This document shows positions 57,057 to 64,000 of a DNA stretch of 64,000 bases, piece by piece. The notes below the pieces were generated by a model. That model searched no databases and was not told the DNA's origin. It saw only the letters and a program-made list of their open reading frames with translations. Source of the DNA: Thozetella sp. PMI_491. Its lineage: Eukaryota; Ascomycota; Sordariomycetes; Chaetosphaeriales; Chaetosphaeriaceae. The DNA lies in contig MU270097.1 of the NCBI GenBank assembly GCA_021432635.1, forward strand, positions 186,001 to 250,000. The letters are read 5' to 3'. Both the position numbers and the translations under genes were made by a program. Each line of letters begins with the position of its first letter. Position 1 is the stretch's first letter.

Positions 57057-57759
57057 CCGCCCGCGCTGGTGTACTTTGTATTAGTGTGTGCGGGATTATA
57101 CCCATGCCGCCCCTTGTGTGTGGACCGCACGGTTATATCTGCCGGGCTGCCCAGCTTTCTCTTCCGCTTCTTCTGTGGTATTTTTAAAGGCCTGCGGAGG
57201 CAGGTTACCTTCTTTACCGCCCTGCTCTGCATCCCCCGCCCGTCTTTGCATGCTACTTGCTGCTACGGCGTAGCATTACAGCCTTGGGTCCTCGTATATA
57301 GAGGGGGAAACTGCCCATTCGACCTCGGTCGGCCCTCCCTCTTTGTCTCCAGCCTCTTGATCGAAGGCCTCGGTGCCTCTGGACCGACTCCTGTTAAGCC
57401 CATCAGTCGTCGTCCTGCTCTGGCTTCTACCCGAAGCTCTTGCCAACTTGCTTTGCACTCTCTATCCCTTCGCTTCTGGTGTGTAGCCTCTTCCCCCAAC
57501 CCTCCCGCTGTGAGACTGGTTCTCTCGGCCTCCTCTGCATTGGCACACGGGGTCGATTCGAGTCTAGGCGGTCCAATGGCTGCTTGAAATCTCCAATCCC
57601 CCCTCCCCTTTCCCCCCCTTCTCTCCTCCCCGGCCGCCCTCTCAAGTCCTCTGCCCGGGCCGCTACAATCGCCCTCCCGTTCGGGAAGGAACCAGGTCCT
57701 TGGCAACCAAGTTGGCGACAGCAGCAGCGTTGTCCGTCTGGCTTCACGGGGCTCAGGGT

Positions 57760-59010
57760 ATGATGTTGGACGCTCGCGACCACGGCCAAGACGACGGGCT
57801 GGAAGAGGGTTCGTACGCCCCTTCTCCCTCTGGGCTCGGCTTGCAGGGTGCGGACGCAGGGTGGCCGGCATCATCTTGGACGAGCTCGCTGTGGCCAACG
57901 ACGGCAATGCTAACAGGCGATCCAGACCACTTCAGTTTCTCGATATATTTTAGCACCCCCCATCTGTCTCTTCCGCCTCCACCGGTCACTCTCCCGGGGG
58001 TAACGCCGACGGGGACAGGCGTGGCGGCTACTTCCACTTCTTCCACCTCCCAGTACACCCTTTCTCCCTCGGCTGGGTCTACCACCTCGAGTCGATCCGA
58101 GACTCTGGTCACAGCTATGCCATCGTCGACACAGACAACAGGCTCGACAACCACGACTAGCATTACACAACCATCGGGCAATGGCACTTCGGGCGTGAGC
58201 GACAACCAGACCCTGGTCATCACCCTGAGCGCCGTGCTTTCGGCGGTAGGGGCGCTGCTGATCATCGGGGGGGTTGTGCTCTGCTGGAGATATCGACAGA
58301 AGCGGCTGCCGTTCTTCCACAGGGGTATATCGCCGATCGACGACGAGGAGATTGCGACGTGGAAGACTCCACGACGCGAGAAAGCCCCAGTAGACGACCT
58401 GGACAAAGCGGACAGGTTTGGAGCCGTCGGCCGGCGTGGCCACGCGAAGCAAGCCTCCACCAGCTCCAGGAAGCCGCCGAGCGTGATAGTGTACAACAAC
58501 GCCTACGGACAGGGTCGGCCGTCGGTCGAGGGATCACCTCCGGGTGGCTATGGCTACTACGGCAAGATCAGCCTGGAACGGGACCTCCCAGCGACCCCGA
58601 TTCAAGCTCGGGCTCCGAACGCAGTGGCCGGCCTCACGGACGAGAGCGTCCCGGGGGCCGATCCCTTCGTGTCCACCCCCAGGCGGCACCCTTCGCGCCT
58701 GTCCAAAGCCCCGCCGAGTGTGACATCGCCTCGGGCCGCTCACACGAGAACCAGGAGCTCCCGGAGCAGCATGCGCAGCTTTGGCGACTACGGCAGCTAC
58801 GGTGGCTACGGCGGCTACTCCGGCTCGTCGGATGTAGAGTTCTCCCCCCGGGGTTCGCAGGACCACATCCGTCCGCACCACGGACACTCGCGGGTCTATT
58901 CGACCTCGGAGCTGCCACCACGGCTCTCCCTCGGCGATGACGGCCTGGTGGGCGGCCTTTCACCCCGCCCGCTCTTTCCAGACGAAGAGATTGGCCGGGC
59001 GATCGGGTGA
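57760..59010 (+). CDS. Ser/Thr-rich single-pass membrane protein (cell-surface sensor-like), start uncertain
   Basis: The frame from the first ATG (57760) codes 416 residues. Residues about 75-145 are rich in Ser and Thr (TGTGVAATSTSSTSQYTLSP and similar), a likely O-mannosylated ectodomain. One membrane segment follows, at about 150-172 (TLVITLSAVLSAVGALLIIG), then a basic stop-transfer CWRYRQKR and a cytosolic tail with HRGISPIDDEEIATWKTP, Ser/Arg-rich stretches and a Gly/Tyr patch (YGSYGGYGGYSG). This layout resembles Mid2/Wsc-like wall sensors, but no WSC domain is present. No signal peptide follows the first ATG; the hydrophobic sequence LATAAALSVWLHGAQG just upstream is in frame but has no ATG, so the real start may lie in an unseen 5' exon. 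The name is by architecture only. Confidence 0.72.
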   Translation: MMLDARDHGQDDGLEEGSYAPSPSGLGLQGADAGWPASSWTSSLWPTTAMLTGDPDHFSFSIYFSTPHLSLPPPPVTLPGVTPTGTGVAATSTSSTSQYTLSPSAGSTTSSRSETLVTAMPSSTQTTGSTTTTSITQPSGNGTSGVSDNQTLVITLSAVLSAVGALLIIGGVVLCWRYRQKRLPFFHRGISPIDDEEIATWKTPRREKAPVDDLDKADRFGAVGRRGHAKQASTSSRKPPSVIVYNNAYGQGRPSVEGSPPGGYGYYGKISLERDLPATPIQARAPNAVAGLTDESVPGADPFVSTPRRHPSRLSKAPPSVTSPRAAHTRTRSSRSSMRSFGDYGSYGGYGGYSGSSDVEFSPRGSQDHIRPHHGHSRVYSTSELPPRLSLGDDGLVGGLSPRPLFPDEEIGRAIG

Positions 59011-61359
59011 AGCCTTGGATGACGACGCGTCTGATTTCTTTGTGCCATCGCAATGACAATTTTGACAGCAGTGTCCGCTTTTGTTTCACCCCAACTTTTC
59101 ATCCTCCGACTGCTCGGGTTTAATGGAGTGGCTTATCTGTTTCACTAAGGGGGGTATGGGGGTGGTTCGGATGCATCCCGTGCCAACGACGATGGATGCA
59201 ATTACACCGAACCCGACCCTCTTCCCGTCAACTCCACCTTCCACCCCAGCCATGCTCCAACCACGCACAGACACACCTGCCGTTCTTGGACCGCACCGGT
59301 ATCAGGCCGGGCCGTCTGTTGAAGGTTGGCAGCACCGCTGCAGGATCTTCCTTGCTCTATATGCCCCGGCATAGAGCAGGAGGCATTATTCATGAATCAT
59401 GGCCATTTGACTTCGGTCCGGATCACACCCTTTCATCACGCATGCACGCACACACATACACACACACGGCCCATCTTCATACGCCTCTTCTTATCCTTTC
59501 CATTACTTCCAGCAAACGATCCTCGACAGGCGGATGGTGCTGTTGATCATCTGCCAGCAGGCGAGAGCCGAGGCTGGGCTGATGACGTCTGAGCCGAAGT
59601 AGCTGCCGGCACCGAGCCGAGCGCATGATGACGAGATGATGAGTGAGAGAAGAGAGGAGGATATACCCAACTTTCCCCTATGTTTCCGGGCGTCTATCTC
59701 ATGAGACGCGATACTACTCTACCTGTCCTCGGCGAGAGCCGATTTCCTTATCCCTGGACCGGATACCTTTCGCCTGGCGCGACATTTGCAACCCGCTCGC
59801 TCCGTCCCAGAACGGGCGGTGCAGCGAGGGCGTTGGCCAGAGCCTGTCTCGACTACGGTCGATGATCTTTTTTTTTGCCCATGTATCATCATACACACAA
59901 GACACCCTCGAACTCGTTCCCTCTAAGCACCCACAAACCCCCACTGCTCTGTAGTGTAGCCAGTCAATGATAGACTGCGAAATAATGAAACATGGAAGCC
60001 ACGCGCTGCGTATCGTCTCGTGCCTGTGCCTTTGCCTTTGTCTTTGCTTTGAAGGACCTCGTCGCTCTGCCGCGACCGGGACGAGGTTGCAATAACCTGG
60101 GATGACGGAACCCCGTCGAACATGCTATGAGCAGCAGCAGGGTTGGGTAGATCTCCGACGCTCCCGCCCGTGGTGCCACGGCGAGTTAGGATCCGGGGTG
60201 TAGCCTCGCCCGATTAGGATCGACTTCGGGATCTACTGTCTGAGCCGGTCATGTCTGGGCGCTCAGCACCACGCCAGGGTTGCACCCAGAGTAAGCCGCT
60301 TGGATGTTCACAGCCAGGCGTTCCTGGTATTTCCTACCCGTTTGGGGACCATGTCTGCCGTGGTCGACCGCAGGACAACCGCAGAACATATGCCGGGCTA
60401 TAGCGCCCCACATACCCCAAACTTTCCTACCACCGCGACGGATTTGTCAGAGGGGTTTTAGCCGGAGAGGCTTACGATAGATTATAGCGGATTTGAGGCC
60501 AAGGTTCTGTACCGTACCGGGGCACCGTGTGATAAGCTTTCTTTAACTGCTGGCCGGGTTCCAAATCTTAACTCGTCCCGAGCGAGGAAAGCGAGGAAAA
60601 CAGCCAGGGTCGTTGATGGCGATCCCGGGTGGTGCCGGAGACTTTGGTGCCAGACTGTCACCGCATAATTCCAAAGGGCTTCGGCGTAGGCTTCGGCGTT
60701 CCAGCCCAAGCCTCCTGTTCTTTGTCCTTCTTCGCAGGGGACTTTGCGTGCAAGTTACTTGCGCCTGCCAGGGCCAGGCAGAGCTTCAGGCACGAAGCAC
60801 GGCCTGCACCCCAAGGACTGGAGAGATGAAGGGGACGCGGAGGTGACGGTAGCATTTCGTAGGTACAGGAACATCCTCTGGCGCACACTGGGAGGGGACA
60901 GGCCACATGCGTCAAGTCCGTATTGCTTCGTGTCGAAAGAATGCTTCATTTTCGAGGCGACAGAGAACGGATACACGCCAAATGGCAGACGCTGGGGAGG
61001 GGCTTCCTGGGTGGGGGGGATGGAGGATCGCAGTACCCTCTGCTTCCCGCCGTCCCCCCCCAAATCCAATCCCACTTAACGCGTCTCCAACTAGGGAAGC
61101 GCGACGACACGCGCCACAATTTTTTTGGGATTCCCCACCACCAACGCTGCCGCCAGCCTCACAGTCCGTCAACCTGCCTGACGACCGCGGCTCCAATTCC
61201 CGAGCCAGATAGACGCGATACCCAGCACCTATTGAGAAGGCCAGCCAATTGAGCGATTGCGACGACGCCCCAGGTCTATCCCGACACCTGCCATCCAACA
61301 TCTCGCGTGCAGCTGGACTCGATCCTTGGCCGCATCGTCGACCTCCTCACGCCGGAGCC
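59011..61359. other. Intergenic region, no gene seen
   Basis: These 2.35 kb separate the surface protein stop from the Dpb4 start. A CA-rich microsatellite lies near 59447-59468. Pyrimidine-rich and C-rich tracts occur toward the right. Short open frames show nothing recognisable. Confidence 0.45.
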
Positions 61360-62446
61360 ATGCCGCCGCGGAAGAGCGACGCTCGCCGCAGCGATGTCTC
61401 AACCGCACGAACCGTTCCGGTAGATAACACCAGTGCCATGGCCGTAGACCCTGCGCCCCCAGCAGCCGAGTCGAGCGAGCCCGCCGCCGCGTCTAGCCCA
61501 ATGCCTCCGCCGGCACCCCCTGCGGCCTCCGGCCCGGCCCCGAGCGAAGCTGGGTCGGAGAGGAAGGAGAAAGAGAAAGAGAAGGAAAAGGACAAGGACC
61601 GCGAAAAAGATGCCGTGACAATTGAGGATCTGGTGCTGCCCAAGTCCATCATCACGCGCCTCGCCAAGGGCGTGCTGCCCCCGAACACTCAGATCCAGGC
61701 CAACGCCATCCTGGCCCTGACGAAGAGCGCGACCGTATTCATCAACCACCTGGCCAATGCGTGCGTGCATCCCAGACTGATGCTCTCGGAGCCACTTCGT
61801 GCTGACTAGGGCAATAGCTCGAATGAATTTACCCAGCTCTCAAACAAGAAAACCATCATGCCCCAAGATGTCTTCCAGGCTCTGGACGAGATCGACATGG
61901 GGTTCATGAGGGAACAGCTCGAGGCTGAGTTCAGCAGTATGTTGCCGCTTCCCTCCTTTCCTCCCCCCCACTCTCTGGCCAATGCTAACGCGCCCCCACC
62001 CAGAGTTCGCCGAGACCCAGTCTAACAAGCGCTCAACGTACCGGCGCAAAGTTGCCGCCGCCAAGAAGGGTACCTCAGGCGACGCTAGTGGGATAGCCGA
62101 GTCCTCCATGGTGAGCTTCGCGTCCACTAACGGGCCCGAAGGCCCCGGAGGGGACGAGACCGAGGTAGACGACAGCACCGCAGATCGCTCACGCCTCGAG
62201 AGCGGGCGGGAGGCGAAGAAGCCCAAGCCGAGCGGCAATGGGTTCCATCCGGACGAGGTCTCGGATGCCGAAACGGTGCCCGATGAGAACGTAGAGGAGG
62301 ACGATGACGACTCAGCGGAGGAGGAAGAGGACGATGAGCAGGAGGAAGGAGACGAGACACAGGGCGAGAATGAGGATGACGAGATGGAGGAGCGGGGCGG
62401 AAGGGACGACGGCGACGAGGCACTTGATGACGGCGACAGCGACTAG
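61360..62446 (+). CDS. DNA polymerase epsilon subunit D (Dpb4/POLE3-like histone-fold protein)
   Basis: Three exons, 61360-61760, 61818-61936 and 62004-62446, give about 320 residues. A disordered Pro/Ala-rich N-terminus with an ERKEKEKEKEKDKDREKD charged run leads into the histone-fold domain (about residues 88-170): IEDLVLPKSIITRLAKGVLP, NAILALTKSATVFINHLANA, then SNEFTQLSNKKTIMPQDVFQ and ALDEIDMGFMREQLEAEF. Introns split the fold after the LANA helix and before KFAETQSNKRSTYRRK. The C-terminus is very acidic (about 80 residues). Dpb4 pairs with the Dpb3 histone fold in the polymerase epsilon holoenzyme and, in some organisms, in the Iswi/CHRAC remodeler, aiding replication and heterochromatin inheritance. 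The acidic tail is characteristic of the fungal protein. The first intron starts GTGCGT, a weaker donor. Confidence 0.93.
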
Positions 62447-64000
62447 AAGAAGGGGGTGGCGGCTGGGCTTGTAGCATTGATGCGGCACCATACTCCCTTG
62501 GTACCAGGGCTGGTGTATTTTCTTGCGATGAGGCATGGCTTAGGGGGGCGGCGGTACAACACGATAGCTAATGGCCCTCGAGTGGCCAATGAGTTCACCT
62601 GCAACCATTCCCAACGCGTGAGACGGGTCTACTGCTTGCCTCTCCAAGAGGAGCCTCGGGCGTCGGCGCAGAGCGGCTGCGAGAAGCGCCCGGGAGGCTT
62701 CCTTCGCTCTCTAGTTCGCGAACCGGCAACAAGACCATGGGGGCAAAGCTACAAGGCGCACGACAATGGTCCACCAGCCTCAACAGCGGATTGCATCCTC
62801 GAAGTGCTAGTGGCAGCTTCGTGTCAGATACAGTGCAACAGGGCCGGGGATTCGACGCGTAGGCTTAGCGAGCATAGGAAGCATGCTCAGCCCATGACCG
62901 TTAGCATCCAACTCCCCAAATGAACCAGAGTCGCCGCTTCCCGTAGTCCACAGCGCTGCCACGCCGTCATACCTAGATCATGAATCACCTCTTGTCCTCT
63001 TTGAAGGGCGATGGCCGGCTCTCGCTGGTGGAGAAATCCCATCCGGCCTTCGATCCCAGCCGGTCACCCGACCCTCAGCCACCCTCTCGTACCCCCCAAC
63101 TCCTTCTGTGGCATCTGCCGCTGCCACCGCCGCTGCAGCCTTTTTGGTTGCGGGCCTGTCCGAGTCAAGATCCCAAGGCAGCTGCGGAGGGAGACGGGGA
63201 GTCCCGAGACGGGCGTCTACCTGAAACGAAAACTATGGATCACATGGCTCATCCCTCTGGGGTACTAAGTGTTGCAGGAGCATTGGCAGAGAAAGGAAGG
63301 GGGGTAGGGGGGTAGGACGGAGTTCACCTTACCCACTTGGCTGTTCCCGGGCGCAGCCCGGGGCACTGCCTAGAGAGAATAAAAAGACGTCCAAGTCACA
63401 TGCAGATAAGCTCGAGCTACAGGGGTTGAGGGAAGGTAGAGGCAGGGGATGAGGGCTCGCATTACTATGTATACGGCCGAATCTGCACTGCTCTCGGCCC
63501 TCGCGCGCAAGATCCATGCTAGGACGCGGCAGGTTGCCGGCGCCACCAGTTCTGTACCTACTAGCTTAATATTGCCAGGAGAGTATACGCTGTGCTCCTC
63601 GCTTCCTCGACCACGGTGAGGGGAAGGGAGTCAGCCTGACGTACCAAGGGCAAATCGGCCGTCTCATACCCGGGATGTGATGATCGGGTTGGCCGGGGTG
63701 GTCCCTGTTAAAGTCCGGCATAGTTTGTACGGAGTACATCTATACTAGGTTGGATATCGCAACAGGATTGTGCTCCACACCACCCCCGAACAAAGTCAGC
63801 TGCATCTCACGGCAGATACGGAGACCCCTGGGAGGGCCTGCGTGGCCCGCTGGAAGCTAGTAGATGACGTCGAAAATGGTGCTGCGGCAGTGAAGAACCT
63901 GGTTGTGCTTTCCGGTCGACTAGCTGCTTCTCAGTTGAGCGCCCGTCCCTCTGAAACCGATTTTGAGGCTGGGGGCCATCGGCGCGGCCTACAAGGAGAC
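62447..64000. other. Right-end intergenic region, no gene seen
   Basis: These 1.55 kb after Dpb4 hold overlapping short frames on both strands without recognisable protein. A gene may begin beyond the window edge. Confidence 0.4.

Larger units (their letters stand above)
45847..57759. other. 11.9-kb region without a supportable gene (gene desert)
   Basis: I checked both strands for spliceable coding sequence and found none I could support. Many overlapping open frames of 60-250 codons exist, as expected in GC-rich DNA, but none shows a domain-like sequence or joins cleanly across splice signals. It holds low-complexity patches (C, G and T runs), a perfect 21-bp tandem repeat at 47020-47061, a CTCGAG-rich patch near 51050-51086, a T17 at 55406-55422 and a CAC repeat at 57034-57056. 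The right end should include the promoter and leader of the surface protein gene. It may also hold non-coding RNA, which I cannot see. Confidence 0.5.

Noticed and set aside
1-64000. CRISPR arrays, bacterial operons, rRNA genes
   Set aside because: None present; the spliceosomal introns and gene families are fungal nuclear.

Overview
The window is nuclear DNA of a filamentous ascomycete (Pezizomycotina, most like a Sordariomycete). Evidence: short spliceosomal introns of about 50-165 bp with GT-AG borders, GC-rich codon use, families typical of these fungi (Zn2Cys6 regulator, fungal MFS sugar permease, fungal ChrA, Dpb4 histone-fold subunit), and one decayed mariner-type transposon whose damage looks like repeat-induced point mutation. 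I could join exons with continuous reading frames for most genes; the joins come from splice signals and family expectation, not from transcripts. I saw no rRNA, convincing tRNA or CRISPR array.

Layout. 0.3-12.3 kb holds housekeeping genes: an HpcH/HpaI aldolase, a glutaredoxin-like thiol protein, a CHORD-CS cochaperone, an MFS sugar transporter, the U6 snRNA ring protein LSM8 (with a GC-AG first intron), a nucleoside hydrolase and a membrane-anchored Lys-rich protein. After 3.2 kb of non-coding DNA come two conserved hypotheticals, a mitochondrial rhomboid protease and a seven-exon PhoD-like phosphatase (15.4-24 kb). 25.2-29.4 kb is more AT-rich and accessory-looking: a four-exon chromate transporter beside a dead mariner copy. 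30.1-37.4 kb has a tail-anchored hypothetical, a class B bHLH regulator and delta-1-pyrroline-5-carboxylate dehydrogenase (proline catabolism). 39.1-45.8 kb holds a Zn2Cys6 regulator, divergent from the dehydrogenase, then a PhyH-type dioxygenase and a CocE/PepX-type hydrolase; this could be a small co-regulated catabolic group. From 45.8 to 57.7 kb I find no believable gene, which is striking beside the roughly one gene per 2 kb elsewhere. The right end has a Ser/Thr-rich single-pass surface protein and the DNA polymerase epsilon subunit D (Dpb4).

Functional links that can be argued: LSM8 (splicing), Dpb4 (replication and chromatin) and CHORD (Hsp90/Sgt1) are core genes. P5C dehydrogenase next to a Zn2Cys6 activator resembles, but does not prove, a proline-utilisation arrangement. 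ChrA in a transposon-bearing AT-rich stretch looks like a mobile or recently acquired metal-resistance function. I did not find an unmistakably new system; the most unusual items are the gene desert, the LSM8 GC-AG intron and the ChrA island.
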